The notes: generated by a model from the sequence alone, not told the origin. A stretch of 64,000 nt of DNA from Meira nashicola (GCA_001600355.1 BCJU01000006.1:121803-185802), one strand, 5' to 3'; positions 29,538-39,549 are shown, numbered from the stretch's first letter. Numbers and translations: made by a program.

Positions 29538-30659
29538 TTAAGAAGATTGTTCTGGATCCCAATAAAATGTTGTCAATTCTGCTGAAGCATATGTCATATT
29601 TATGCCAACTGTAGTTTGACCTATTAAGCCAAAAGTGATATCGGATTGATTTACGTAAGTGATTTGTAAATCTGCATCTGTTCCCATCGAATCAGCATAA
29701 GGATAAATTGTATCTTGATCATTCTTAGTTGCATTTGTCCAAGAAAGTGTATTATTATCATATGGGCTCAAAGTTGCAATTTCATCCATAACATCTGTTG
29801 GTAAAAACCATTGTCCTGTGTGATGAGCTAAACCAGTTCCGTTTGCAATAAAAGTACCATTTTCAGCTTTATAACCTGAAGCATTATCATAGACTTTTAA
29901 GTGAATGTGTGGTGCTCTACCTGTATACCAACCTGGAACGATTGTATACATTGTCAATAAGCCATCTTGATCAGTTTGCCATACACCTCGCAAAAAGTGA
30001 TCACCATCAGTTGGACTATTGCCTGCCATTCCACCGCTTTGGCTAGTACTATCTGCTCCTGCAGTATAACTATCAATGGTGGTGGTGCTTGAAGATGCAT
30101 TAGTATTATTGCTTCCAGAATTAATTGTACCGCTTGGCAAAGCAGTAGGCATTTGAGACATTTGAATGGATGAATTGGAAGGAGATTGAGTGTTGTTCAT
30201 AGATGTAATAACACCAGAAGAAGCAGATTCGAAACCAGAATAAAATCCGGTAGCATTTGCATGCCAAACATCAACCCAAGCATCTTGCAAAGGTTGACAA
30301 GTATCAACGTCAATAAAATCAACCTTGATTGTGAGTGGAACACCAACTTGATCAAAAGTTATATTTTGTGAAACTTGTTCGCCTAAGATATGATATGGAC
30401 CTTGAGTAACTTCGGGAGTAAGTAAACATACATTGGAATCGGTAGAATTAAGACTTGAATTTGAACGTTTAATCGCCCTTTTCGCATATCTTTTACGTAG
30501 TACATCTCCACATCTTTTATTCAAAGCACTACGTCGAACTGCATAGCCGCGACGGTATTGACCTAATTGATGTTGATCAAGGTTTAAGTGGGCGTATGTC
30601 AAATTTTGAGCGAGGACAATACCCAAAAATAAAGAGGAAAGAAGTTTGAAAGTTGTCAT
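29538..30659 (-). CDS. Secreted intradiol ring-cleavage dioxygenase, 373 aa
   Basis: Extracellular intradiol dioxygenase-like protein. An N-terminal signal peptide (hydrophobic LLSSLFLGIVLA) is followed by a basic pro-region with KR pairs (RSALNKR, AKRAIKRS) suited to Kex2-type processing. The core begins at LLTPEVTQGPYHI, with the first iron-ligand Tyr. VDVWHANATGFYSGF follows, and WYTGRAPHIHLKVY supplies the second Tyr and two His ligands. An inserted Ser/Thr/Asn-rich loop lies between the halves (about residues 150-215). Intracellular catechol dioxygenases lack the signal. Secreted relatives in fungi act on catechols and lignin-derived phenols. It is intronless, with an aromatic-degradation theme in common with the cluster to its left. 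Confidence 0.92.
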   Translation of the reverse strand: MTTFKLLSSLFLGIVLAQNLTYAHLNLDQHQLGQYRRGYAVRRSALNKRCGDVLRKRYAKRAIKRSNSSLNSTDSNVCLLTPEVTQGPYHILGEQVSQNITFDQVGVPLTIKVDFIDVDTCQPLQDAWVDVWHANATGFYSGFESASSGVITSMNNTQSPSNSSIQMSQMPTALPSGTINSGSNNTNASSSTTTIDSYTAGADSTSQSGGMAGNSPTDGDHFLRGVWQTDQDGLLTMYTIVPGWYTGRAPHIHLKVYDNASGYKAENGTFIANGTGLAHHTGQWFLPTDVMDEIATLSPYDNNTLSWTNATKNDQDTIYPYADSMGTDADLQITYVNQSDITFGLIGQTTVGINMTYASAELTTFYWDPEQSS

Positions 30660-31293
30660 GGTTTGGAATATTTGTTATGCTTTCAATGATTAAAATAAAA
30701 TAATTTCTAGCCTTTTTATAGGTTAACAAATCATTATGTTGCTTAGATTGGTTCATAACATTCTTTGTAACAAGCATAGCATTCGGCATGTTCTAAAATC
30801 AACTCTTTATTGGCTATAATATTGATTGATTATAAATATCTATTCAGGGTAGCGCACTTTTACAGCACCGCTATGGAAGCATTGATCGGATCGGAAGCCT
30901 AATGCAGGCAGGCAGGCAAAGCTGTGCAAGCGCGCCGCTCTAGCTGTGCTCCGAACGGCAAAGAGCAGTGCAAGATAGAATTGGAATACTCTGACAGAAT
31001 CTCAAGCCAGTTACTATTCTCTGATCTTGTCCTGATCTTTTAAGATTGAAATTCAGATTATGTAACAAGATGATTAAGTCGGAAAATATTAATACAAATA
31101 CAGCAGTAAATTGAAAGCTAGGTCATGATACTACAGCCTATTCTCTCGTACGGTACTTTTCTAAAAACGCGGGGTAAATAACACGTGATAAAAGCCTAGT
31201 CATTAGATTAAGTGGAGAAGATTTGCATAAAAAAGAAGAACAGATTTTACCTTTGTATCTCTCACCTTTGTGTTCGTTTTGATATTGCCAAAA
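30660..31293. promoter_or_regulatory. Divergent promoter region of the dioxygenase and nitrilase
   Basis: About 630 bases between two divergent genes. A (GCAG)n-like run, TGCAGGCAGGCAGGCAAAGC, lies at 30902-30921, followed by a GC-rich stretch (CAAGCGCGCCGCTC). No gene is seen and no clear shared motif with the other cluster promoters. Confidence 0.4.
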
Positions 31294-32220
31294 ATGGTTA
31301 AATCAATAGTTGCTGCTTTACAAATCGGACCGGATCCTAAAGGAAAAGCGGCAACAGTTGAAAACATTCTTTCGTTTGAGCAAAATATTAAGGAATCAAA
31401 AGCAAAACTTGTAGTTATGCCTGAAGCTTTATTAGGTGGTTATCCGAAAGGAGAAGGATTTGGAACTAGACTTGGTTATAGAACACAAGAAGGACGTAAT
31501 GCGTTTGCAGAATATTACAACAATTCTGTTGAAATAGATGGACCTGAATTGATTGAATTAGCTGGATTGAGTACTCGAACAGGCGCAACATTAGTACTCG
31601 GTATAATTGAACGTTTAGGATCATCTTTATTTTGTACTGCAGTTTTCATTGAACCAAATCAAGGAATCGTTTCAAAACATCGTAAATTAATGCCAACCGG
31701 ATCTGAACGTTTAATTTGGTCACAAGGAGATGGTTCAACAATGCCTGTAATTGAAAGTCAAACGGGTAAAATTGGTGCTGCAATTTGTTGGGAGAATCAT
31801 ATGCCTTTATTTCGATATTCAATGTACGGAAAAGGGATTGAGATTTGGTGTGCTCCAACAGTTGATGAACGTGAAATATGGCAAAGTACGATGAGACATA
31901 TTGCACATAAAGGTCGTTGTTTCGTAATAAGTTCTTGTCAAGTTCAACCTTCTCCCAACAGTCTTGGTCGTGAAGTGGAAAATTGGGAAGGAGATAGACC
32001 TTTGATTGCAGGTGGAAGTGTAATCATTGGACCTTTAGGAGATATTTTGGCTGGCCCTTTGAAGAAAGAAACTGGTCTAATTTCTACTGAAATTGATACG
32101 GCTGATCTCGTTGGAGCAAGGTATGATTTTGACGCTGTAGGACATTATTCAAGGCCAGACATTTTCAAACTTTCGGTTAATGATAGAGCATGCTCAGCTG
32201 TAGAATATTCTTCAAAATGA
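31294..32220 (+). CDS. Nitrilase (C-N hydrolase family), 308 aa
   Basis: Thiol-dependent nitrilase expected to hydrolyse nitriles to carboxylic acids and ammonia. The catalytic triad is visible: Glu44 in [10 protein letters not shown], Lys131 in [11 protein letters not shown] and Cys165 in [12 protein letters not shown] second conserved Glu follows. The C-terminus ends with HYSRPD, common in true fungal/bacterial nitrilases. The ATG at 31294 is chosen over an in-frame ATG at 31270 because the domain starts directly after it. It is intronless. It lies about 7 kb from the aldoxime dehydratase and second nitrilase, so the locus has two separate nitrile-hydrolysing candidates. It is convergent with the TIM-barrel isomerase. 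Confidence 0.93.
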   Translation: MVKSIVAALQIGPDPKGKAATVENILSFEQNIKESKAKLVVMPEALLGGYPKGEGFGTRLGYRTQEGRNAFAEYYNNSVEIDGPELIELAGLSTRTGATLVLGIIERLGSSLFCTAVFIEPNQGIVSKHRKLMPTGSERLIWSQGDGSTMPVIESQTGKIGAAICWENHMPLFRYSMYGKGIEIWCAPTVDEREIWQSTMRHIAHKGRCFVISSCQVQPSPNSLGREVENWEGDRPLIAGGSVIIGPLGDILAGPLKKETGLISTEIDTADLVGARYDFDAVGHYSRPDIFKLSVNDRACSAVEYSSK

Positions 32221-32262
32221 TCACACAATACACCAGAGAGAAGTTCATTAATGGAAAAGCTA

Positions 32263-33159
32263 TTATATCAGAGGCAATATTGTTTCGGCTGTCCTCTTTA
32301 CAATATAAGTATAAAATGCATCAGATAATACTCCTGTAGCATGCTCTTGCAAGAATTGAAGATCTTCATCGCTGACGTTCATAGGAGAAGTTTCCAATTG
32401 TCCACCTAATTCGATCCAACGACTTGAAGGTGTTCGATCGATAGTAGGACAAGCTTCCATTGCTAAGCCACCTGTATAACCAATATCTTTTAACGTATCA
32501 ATAATCTTTTTCCAATCTAAACTTCCATCTCCCGGTGCTAAACGATTATTATCGCCAAGATGAACGTCAAAGATATATTTTCCACCTTTTTTGATCGATT
32601 CAATAATATCTGTTTCTTCGATATTTAAATGAAAAGTATCAATGCAAATTCCACAATTATCTTGTTCGATTGCTTGAACGAGTGAAATTGCTTCATCAAT
32701 TCGATTGATAAAGTATGTTTCATATCTATTTATAGGTTCGATTGCAATTTTAATGTTTTTTGTTTTTGCAAATATACAAACTTCTTTAAGTGATTCAATT
32801 GCCCATTTCCATTCTTTTTCAACAGAAGAAGAAGGTTTTATTTTTCCTCCTGTCGTAGGAACGAGAGTTACAATTTTACCATTTAAGTCAGATGACATTT
32901 GAATAACTTCTTTCATGTATTCAATCGTTTTTCTTCTTTGATCATCGTTAGGCGTTAATAAATCAAGATTTCCACGCATAATCGTTACTGTTCCCCAACA
33001 ATGCATTTTATACTTTTTTAATAAATCAATTGTTTCTTCGATTGGATACTTTTCAGGTTCACCAGCAAGTTCAATACTTTTATATCCATATTTACTTGCC
33101 CTTGCTAATGTTGCTTCTAAAGGTTCTGGTCGCATCCAAGTATGTGTGCTGAGATGCAT
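32263..33159 (-). CDS. Sugar phosphate isomerase/epimerase-type TIM barrel (AP endonuclease 2 fold), 298 aa
   Basis: Predicted metal-dependent isomerase/epimerase of the xylose-isomerase-like TIM-barrel superfamily. Putative metal ligands are Glu in IAIEPINRYE, Asp in CIDTFHLN, His in DVHLGDNNR and Glu in AMEACP. These are in the same order as in D-tagatose/psicose 3-epimerase-like enzymes. The start at the ATG at 33159 fits the domain (MHLSTHTWMRPEP). Upstream in-frame sequence to a GTG includes a His run and is not likely coding. The superfamily also includes hydroxypyruvate isomerase and 3-dehydroshikimate dehydratase, so the substrate is not fixed. It is intronless and convergent with the nitrilase. 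Confidence 0.85.
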   Translation of the reverse strand: MHLSTHTWMRPEPLEATLARASKYGYKSIELAGEPEKYPIEETIDLLKKYKMHCWGTVTIMRGNLDLLTPNDDQRRKTIEYMKEVIQMSSDLNGKIVTLVPTTGGKIKPSSSVEKEWKWAIESLKEVCIFAKTKNIKIAIEPINRYETYFINRIDEAISLVQAIEQDNCGICIDTFHLNIEETDIIESIKKGGKYIFDVHLGDNNRLAPGDGSLDWKKIIDTLKDIGYTGGLAMEACPTIDRTPSSRWIELGGQLETSPMNVSDEDLQFLQEHATGVLSDAFYTYIVKRTAETILPLI

Positions 33160-33539
33160 GGCTGTCGATTGTGAAAATTTATGATGATGATGATGAACTA
33201 TAAGAGTAAGAAATGTTTGACTGAAATCGTTGGGTTTCGTACCCCACAAATAAAGCACAGACCTTGCATATTCCACCTTTTATGTTCATCAATGACAGCT
33301 TCGGCGCCGAATTTTAGCTTTTATGGTAGGTCATTTGGGTGTGCCGGAAAGGGACATGTGACATTGGAAAAGAAAGTTTACATAATCAACATTGTTTAAT
33401 GTCTTTGATCAATTTTTGGCCTCGGAAATTATTTTCAGTGATGTATGTATCTCTGGCTATCTAGCATGAGTCATTTAAAATTACCGCTTTAATTACCGCT
33501 ATTAGCATTAAAGTTTCTATTTCTAACCGCGCTAATGTA
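33160..33539. other. Upstream region of the isomerase
   Basis: Begins with a short (ATG)n/(CAT)n run at 33181-33195 and has two TTACCGCT words near 33481-33499. No gene is seen. Confidence 0.35.
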
Positions 33540-34230
33540 TGTACACAGCCCGGTAATCCGGTGAAAATGGAAGTGGAGTAGTACAGCCATAAAAAATCAA
33601 AAGGATATACATATAAATAATGGGCCAGGACACCCTCTTGAAGAAAATCATCAACAATACTCGATCCTCTCAATATGGGTTGTCTATCTTCTCGAGAAAT
33701 TTTAAATGACGATAATCAAGCACAGCGTCCTTATATGAATTCCTTTCAACATCAAAATGAAAAAGTGTCCGATAGAAAGGGTCGTTGGATAGACGAAAGA
33801 AGAAGAAGACGAAGAAGGAATATTGGTATTGCGGCGGCAACATCAGCAGCAGCAGTGTGAGTGGTACATAAGTTTAATACTTAATTACCTTGTTTCTGAC
33901 ATTATTTTCCTGGTTATAGTTCCGTGTGTTAATCACATAAAGTAATAATCAACACATATATACATATATAGAATATATCCTTACTCCTATTCAGACAAAA
34001 TTAATTTATTAATTCTCCCGGACTTCCTTTGTACAATCACTCCAACGACGCAGCACCAGCAGTGGAAACGCGGACACGCTCGCAGAATAAGAAAGAGCCA
34101 TTGATGACGGAAAATCATACATGCATATGTACCTACCTACGGATAAGTGAATCATATAGAATAGCCGCCGCTTGCATACGTAAATCAAATTCAAGCCACC
34201 ATTAATGCATGTGCAGTGCACTGTCCGGTA
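33540..34230. repeat. Tandem duplication, unit A
   Basis: A segment of about 690 bases whose promoter, small gene and 3' flank are repeated in unit B (34231-34985). Shared landmarks in order are GACACCCTCTTGAAGAAAA, the MGCLSSREI coding start, an intron starting GTGAGTGG, an AATTCTCCCGGACTTCC tail and GGATAAGTGAATCATATAG. The units differ by scattered substitutions and indels, so the duplication is not recent. Confidence 0.85.
33675..33932 (+). CDS. Small basic protein with N-terminal MGC lipidation-type motif, two exons, 64 aa
   Basis: Exon 1 (33675-33856) and exon 2 (33920-33932) flank a 63-base intron (donor GTGAGT, acceptor TATAG). The splice is supported by the same arrangement in the duplicated copy. 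The protein starts MGCLSSRE, with Gly2 and Cys3 as in dual N-myristoylated and palmitoylated proteins. It has an Arg-rich middle (DERRRRRRRN) and an Ala-rich end, and after splicing it ends VSVC. The C-terminal Cys could be a second lipidation site. I do not recognise a family. Its likely place is the cytosolic face of a membrane. It is probably a lineage-specific gene. Confidence 0.5.
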
Positions 34231-34985
34231 ATGCATGGACTAATGTACTGAAAGTGAAAGTACAGTCATAAACATATATAAACAATGCTCAATTAAATGC
34301 GACACCCTCTTCAAGAAAACAACCAACAACACTCGATCATCCAACATGGGCTGTCTGTCTTCTCGAGAAATTTCAAATGACGATAATCAAGTACAACGTC
34401 CTCATGTGAATTCAAACCAACATCGAAATGAAAACGTGTCCGGTAGAAAAGGCCGTTCGACAGACGAAAGAAGAAGAAAAAAATTGGCTCTGCGGCCTTA
34501 ACACCAGATGCAACATCAACAGGAGCAGGAGCAGCATCAGCATCAGCAGCAGCAGCATCATCAGCCTCAGCAGGAGCAAGGTGAGTGGTCCACCATTTAT
34601 TTCTTTCTTATTTGCTATTCATTCTGACAGTATTTTCTGGCTGTAGTTCCTCATGTTGTTAATCTCATCTTGGCAAGATAAACACATTAAAGAAGAAATA
34701 CATCTATGTACAGAATTATGATCAAGACACCTCCATTACACTTTTTTCGTTCTCGGACAAAATTCATCAATTCTCCCGCACTTCCTTTTAGCGTGTGTAT
34801 ATAATCACTCTAATGACGCAGCGCCAGTAGTGGACAAGCGGACAGAAAATGTCATTGTTGACGGAAAACCGTGTAGCCAGGTACCCGCATGCAGGATACA
34901 TGCATGTACATACCTGCGGATAAGTGAATCATATAGCCGCCGCTTGCATATGTAAATCAATTTAAGCCACAATGTCAGTCTCTTA
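34231..34985. repeat. Tandem duplication, unit B
   Basis: Second unit of the duplication described at 33540-34230, about 750 bases. It is longer because of an expanded Ala/Ser-codon (GCA/TCA) trinucleotide region before the intron. The 3' flank again holds CTCCCGCACTTCC and GGATAAGTGAATCATATAG, and the unit ends near the AAGCCACAATGTCAG block. Confidence 0.85.
34346..34662 (+). pseudogene. Second copy of the MGC small gene, frameshifted
   Basis: The copy begins MGCLSSREISNDDNQ and keeps the intron (34581-34646, donor GTGAGT, acceptor CTGTAG) and the same last-exon layout. Read directly, the frame stops at TAA 34499-34501 after about 51 codons. A run of seven A bases near 34477-34483 shifts the frame. 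One more A would restore KIGSAALTPD and an Ala/Ser/Gly-rich stretch like copy A, with a Ser-Ser-Cys-Cys end after splicing. It is a one-base frameshift or a homopolymer sequencing error. A terminal Cys pair resembles a geranylgeranylation signal. Confidence 0.55.
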
Positions 34986-35184
34986 CGTAGGATCGATGCC
35001 AAGCACGTTCGGACTTCCGGTGTGATAAGCCCGTCGGAGCGCAGCGCTTCGTAAGAAGTTGTGGGGAAATAGTTGATGGAAAAGGTATATAAAGATGGTC
35101 ATATGTTTAAAAGTCATTCCTTCTCCTTCATCCAATCCATTCAAGCTCACCCACCCACACACATTCAATCAATCACTCAGAAAA

Positions 35185-35574
35185 ATGCTCCTTCAAAACG
35201 TTTTAATCGGTCTCACTTTGGCCATGTCAGCTTTAGCAGCTCCAAATGCACGTTCAGGATCAAAGTTATACTCATACGCACAAAATAATTGTACTTCAGA
35301 ATTAGGAGAAGTACAAGATTTACCAAACGATGGCGTTCAAGGAACTCCTTGTCAAACATTTAAAGTTTTATATCGTACTGATGGAACAAAGTATCGTAAT
35401 TTAGCACAATCAATTAAAACTGTCAACATTCAAAACGGTTGTACAGCTTATGCTTATCGTGCACCAAATTGCGTTGATAGTGAAGTAATTCTCAAGATTG
35501 ACGGTTCTACTTCTGGCGAACAATGTCATCAACTTGACGGAACTGCTGAAAGTGTCAAAGTTACTTGTCATTAA
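35185..35574 (+). CDS. Small secreted six-cysteine protein, 129 aa
   Basis: The N-terminus is a clear signal peptide (MLLQNVLIGLTLAMSALAA) with a likely cleavage after the Ala-Ala. The mature part, about 110 residues, has six Cys (in NNCT, TPCQ, NGCT, PNCV, EQCH, VTCH), enough for three disulfides. No known fold is recognised. The ATG at 35185 is preferred; an upstream in-frame start at 35095 gives a non-signal leader. It is intronless. It is a candidate apoplastic or cell-surface protein; effector-like by size and Cys content, but no role can be assigned. A TATATAAA box is present at 35085-35092. Confidence 0.8.
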   Translation: MLLQNVLIGLTLAMSALAAPNARSGSKLYSYAQNNCTSELGEVQDLPNDGVQGTPCQTFKVLYRTDGTKYRNLAQSIKTVNIQNGCTAYAYRAPNCVDSEVILKIDGSTSGEQCHQLDGTAESVKVTCH

Positions 35575-36237
35575 AGATTTAACTCTATAGCACTTTTGTA
35601 TATCATTAAGAGGACAATTTCATTGAATTATCTATATGTTAGAGCTCGTGTTTTATTGCATTAGTGAAAAGAAGAGGTTTTGTAAGTAATCCATATCCAT
35701 GTTCAACATGTTTAAAGGTGTATAAGTTCATAAATATGAATATCATCAATTGTGGCTGAAAAGAAAGCCTTCTGTCGATGTCTGCTCTTCCAAATGCTTA
35801 TGAATCCTTTTGAATAAGAACCTTTCTTGGTACTCACTTTTGCATACTTTGACATTCTGAATTACAAACTGCATCAAAAACATGTTTATCATTCTGTGGC
35901 TTTTATAATATCTAACATTCCCTGACTCATCCTTTAATCACTATATCATAACGATCATATTCTTTGATATTAATATATAGATTATTATTCACCGCGGATC
36001 ACAATCACGTCACCTTGAATGGATTCCCTTGATGACTCTGAGCAAGACCTTCCTCCATGGTGCAGGTTTTACGCGTATGCCAAGAATGTAGAATAGTACG
36101 CCGCGGAGTTAGAAGAAAAAAAAAATTATCATACACATTCTTATGATTTACGCTAATATTAAAGTATAATTCATATCAAAAGACAATACATAACTTCATG
36201 ATGGGTTTGTTCTAGGTAAAAAGGTCTATATAATGAA
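35575..36237. other. Intergenic region
   Basis: Between the small secreted protein and the 3' end of the MFS gene. A/T-rich with a few CGCGG words near 35993 and 36100. No gene, repeat or RNA structure was recognised. Confidence 0.4.
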
Positions 36238-37890
36238 TTAGTTCATATCTGGAGGTGGATTGCGTGCTCGAATAAGGTGACCATAACGATAAAAAGCAAA
36301 AGGGATAGGCGTACAAATAACTCCAATACAACCAAGAAGAGTTAACGTCCAATGAACTCCTAAATTTGAATACATTGGAGTTGCAATAACGACCATTCCA
36401 GCAGCCATTAAATAACGTGAAAGAGTTAAGCTTACTAAAGCAGAAGCGGCTAAACCTTCAAAAACGTCAATGAGATATAAATAGGAAGAAATAAAAATAC
36501 CTTGAACTGAGAATCCAAACATGACTGAAGCAATCAATGGTGACCAAAATGAAATTGTTGGAAATGCTGTCCAACCCATCCAAAATAAACTTATTGCAAA
36601 ACAAGGTGCAGCGAGCATTGCATACCATAATCTTTGCTCTGGTGGAGCTGAGGATTCTCCTCTTTCTATAGCTTGGTCATTCTTTTCTTTATAGTTTTTA
36701 TAAACCCAAGGACAAATTGCAAGAGCGATTAAAAATCCAACGTTCATACCAATAAACATCAATCCAACCGAACCTTGACTCATACCATAAGTATCTGAAA
36801 AGATGAAAGTATATCCAGATAAGAATCCAAATAAAACAGCATAAACGACTGAAAGGTAAATACTCCAAAAGATAACAACATATTGTGAAAATAAAAGAAT
36901 AAAAGGTCTTGCAAAATTACGTTTAAGTCTTATTTTTAAATTGGGAGAATAAAGTGTTGATTGAGCAGTAAATCTTGAATCTCCTGTTAATTGACGAAAT
37001 TCATAAGCTCTACGTTCGAGTAAAGTTGGTACGTATGTTTCTGGACAAAATAATCCAATCAATAATGTAACGAGAGCGGCCATAATCAATGTAATCCATT
37101 CTACCCAACGCCATGAAAGAACTCCTGTATAACCGATATAAGAACCAACTAGAGGTGCCAAAAAAGGACCCAAGAAAGATAAGCAAGCCATGACCGGAAA
37201 AACATAAGCTCGATCAACCGGATTCCACATATCACTTGTACTTCCGCCAAAAGTCGTTAGAGGTGTACTACCAAAGAAACCCGCGAATGTGCGAAAAACA
37301 ATTTGAGCTCCAATATTAGGAGAAAGAGCAGAAGCCATAATAAAAATCATAAATAAGAATAAAGAATAGAGGTACGTTTGTAACCTTCCAATCGTTTCCG
37401 ATAAAGGTCCGCTACATAATGCACCTATTCCAAAAGCAGCTAAAAATGTTGCAGTTGCTAATGATTCAGTTACGTCACTTACTCTGAACTCAGCTTTTGC
37501 TTGTTCCATTACTGCCGAATCAATTGCAGAAGACCATGCTACCAAGAAACCAGTTAATCCAACTATTGCTGTCGTTTTCCACTTTTGAGTTATAGACCAT
37601 GTTTTAGGATTTAGGTTACTTGATTTGTTTCCTTGCTTGATGACAAATCGTACAGATTCTTGATCTTTTTCTTCACCAATATACTCCATACCAATGTTCA
37701 TATCCGAGAAAAGTTCTCTTAAATTTGTTTCTCCATTATGTTCTTTCTCTTCCGTAAATAGAGTTGAAAATGCTGTTTGCCAATTTATATCTGTCTTTGG
37801 TACTTCTTCGCCAGTGTATAAACTTTTTAATAAAGCTACATCTCTCTCTACATCCTTCTTTATTTGTCTATATTGTAGAATGGCGGCCAT
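36238..37890 (-). CDS. MFS multidrug/polyamine-type transporter (DHA1-like), 550 aa
   Basis: Plasma-membrane exporter of the drug:H+ antiporter-1 type. A cytosolic N-terminal region of about 110 residues precedes about twelve helices. Visible family features are WSSAIDSAVM in helix 1, GALCSGPLSETIGR (motif A variant), FRTFAGFFGSTPLTTFGG and WRWVEWITLI. The N-terminal tail is unusually long and acidic. The ATG at 37890 is the first Met in frame. It is intronless. It lies upstream of, and in the same orientation as, the aldoxime dehydratase, so it may move the pathway's nitrile, aldoxime or acid. The substrate is inferred only from position. Confidence 0.88.
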   Translation of the reverse strand: MAAILQYRQIKKDVERDVALLKSLYTGEEVPKTDINWQTAFSTLFTEEKEHNGETNLRELFSDMNIGMEYIGEEKDQESVRFVIKQGNKSSNLNPKTWSITQKWKTTAIVGLTGFLVAWSSAIDSAVMEQAKAEFRVSDVTESLATATFLAAFGIGALCSGPLSETIGRLQTYLYSLFLFMIFIMASALSPNIGAQIVFRTFAGFFGSTPLTTFGGSTSDMWNPVDRAYVFPVMACLSFLGPFLAPLVGSYIGYTGVLSWRWVEWITLIMAALVTLLIGLFCPETYVPTLLERRAYEFRQLTGDSRFTAQSTLYSPNLKIRLKRNFARPFILLFSQYVVIFWSIYLSVVYAVLFGFLSGYTFIFSDTYGMSQGSVGLMFIGMNVGFLIALAICPWVYKNYKEKNDQAIERGESSAPPEQRLWYAMLAAPCFAISLFWMGWTAFPTISFWSPLIASVMFGFSVQGIFISSYLYLIDVFEGLAASALVSLTLSRYLMAAGMVVIATPMYSNLGVHWTLTLLGCIGVICTPIPFAFYRYGHLIRARNPPPDMN

Positions 37891-38372
37891 CTTGAACGAA
37901 TATGAAGAACAATTTGACAATCAATTAAAGATAAACCACTCTCTATTTATATCCTGAGAAGTCGTTGACGTTATGCGGTTACATTTTGGTTGCGGATAAA
38001 ATTTTCTCACTTGTGTTATCCGCTTGCGCTGCGCCGAGGCAAAATAGTGCAGTTTCCGCTTTGACCGTATACGGAATTTTCGGATAGAAGTAGAAACTTT
38101 TTATTCAAACTCGCGGATAAGTCTGCCCGTTTGAACAAACGACCCTTCTAACGCAATCGGTCGAACGATTCGGATAGTTTCTAAGGCACGAGTCCGCAAA
38201 TATTCCATGCGTCACTTTGACGATGTTATGCTTAAAATCCCTGTATATTTGTCATCCGAAATCATGATGATGATGATTAGCTGACATGCGTAAGTGTGGA
38301 GCTACTTATGACTGCTCGCCTTATCTTTCACGACAAACGAAGAATTAGATAGAAATGTACATTTATAATGGA
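37891..38372. promoter_or_regulatory. Promoter of the MFS gene and downstream region of the dehydratase
   Basis: About 480 bases. CGG-type words occur near 37995, 38084 and 38115 (for example GCGGATAA twice, near 37992 and 38115). A short (ATG)n run lies at 38262-38276. No gene is present. Confidence 0.4.
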
Positions 38373-39500
38373 TTATTTACGCATATGATTAGATTTTGCC
38401 TTTGCCATCATACCTGTAGCATTATGACAATTAACGTATTGAAATGATTGTTGTTCGGGTGAGAGAACCATGACGTCATGAAATAAACGTAAATTGACAT
38501 CACCTTTTAATTGATCAGCATAACGTAAAAATCTTCCAAAGATATCCAAATGAGTAGGATGTTGTTTTGCCCAAGATTCTAAATCGGTTAAGTTATTAAA
38601 ATAAGCTAAACCAAAAGTTTTATCAAAACTAGGTTCTAAATCTTGTGGACTTATATGTTGCATAAATCTACAATCGAAACAATTTACTTGATTTCCTTGA
38701 TCACGTAAGAATTTCATACCTTTTATTAATGTCGGATGAATATCTTGTAAGTACATTTCACGTTCTTTACCTTTTAAAGATTTGAAATCTTGACCTGAGC
38801 GAATTACGCATAAGTTTTGATGAGGTTTGATTATGCATAAACCTTTTGTTATTTTATATCCCGTTGAATCGTCTTCTAAAGATGGTTTGTCAAGAGTTAT
38901 ACCTAGAAGCGAATCTGTTTGTGCTTTAGGTATCCTATCACGCATACTACCCCAATATGCATGTTCTTCTATCTGACCACTTCTTCCGCTTTCCATTGTT
39001 GAGAAGCCTTCTTGTGCTTTTGAATCAGAAAATACAGTCTCGAATCGATCCAAAGAAGGCATAAATTGTTCAAGATACCAACCATGTTCTGTGTCTTTGG
39101 TTGAATTTTGTATTATCTCCTTATCCCAAAAACTGACAAAACCGCTATATTCCTTCCATTCCTCGAAGTCATCTCTTGAATTCCAATATGCAATCACACA
39201 TCTATTCTCTTTATCCCAAAAATCACGAAAAGAGCAAAGGTCCCAATGTTTAACCAAAGAATGATTGATGAATTTGATTACGTCATCTAATATATCATCT
39301 GATAAAGAACCTTGGTGACTTTGAACTCCAAGTACAACCATTACTAACTCATTCTGATCTTCTGTAAATCTAGATGAGAATGCTGGAAAAGGTGGATTGT
39401 AATCAGGTGGAGTTGATTTGGGTATCGTTCGACTTGTACGTAAATGTGGACATATTGATTCTTCCAAGTTTGTTTCAGAACGTGCTTGATCGATCGTCAT
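38373..39500 (-). CDS. Aldoxime dehydratase, haem enzyme, 375 aa
   Basis: Haem-dependent lyase expected to dehydrate aldoximes to nitriles. The block EEHAYWGSMRDRIPKAQ matches the signature of bacterial and fungal aldoxime dehydratases. HLDIFGRFLRY carries the His expected as the proximal haem ligand. LRLFHDVMVLSP has the distal-type His that assists dehydration. Length fits the family (about 350-380 residues). The ATG at 39500 is preferred; the in-frame ATG at 39551 sits inside an (AT)n run and adds 17 residues. It is intronless. It is divergent from the nitrilase/cyanide-hydratase-type gene at 39950, so the two likely share regulation and form an aldoxime to nitrile to acid or amide module. 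Confidence 0.93.
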   Translation of the reverse strand: MTIDQARSETNLEESICPHLRTSRTIPKSTPPDYNPPFPAFSSRFTEDQNELVMVVLGVQSHQGSLSDDILDDVIKFINHSLVKHWDLCSFRDFWDKENRCVIAYWNSRDDFEEWKEYSGFVSFWDKEIIQNSTKDTEHGWYLEQFMPSLDRFETVFSDSKAQEGFSTMESGRSGQIEEHAYWGSMRDRIPKAQTDSLLGITLDKPSLEDDSTGYKITKGLCIIKPHQNLCVIRSGQDFKSLKGKEREMYLQDIHPTLIKGMKFLRDQGNQVNCFDCRFMQHISPQDLEPSFDKTFGLAYFNNLTDLESWAKQHPTHLDIFGRFLRYADQLKGDVNLRLFHDVMVLSPEQQSFQYVNCHNATGMMAKAKSNHMRK

Positions 39501-39549
39501 CTTAACTCGCGTGGGATAAAGAGATTGCAGAGAGAGTGGAAGAGTGAGC

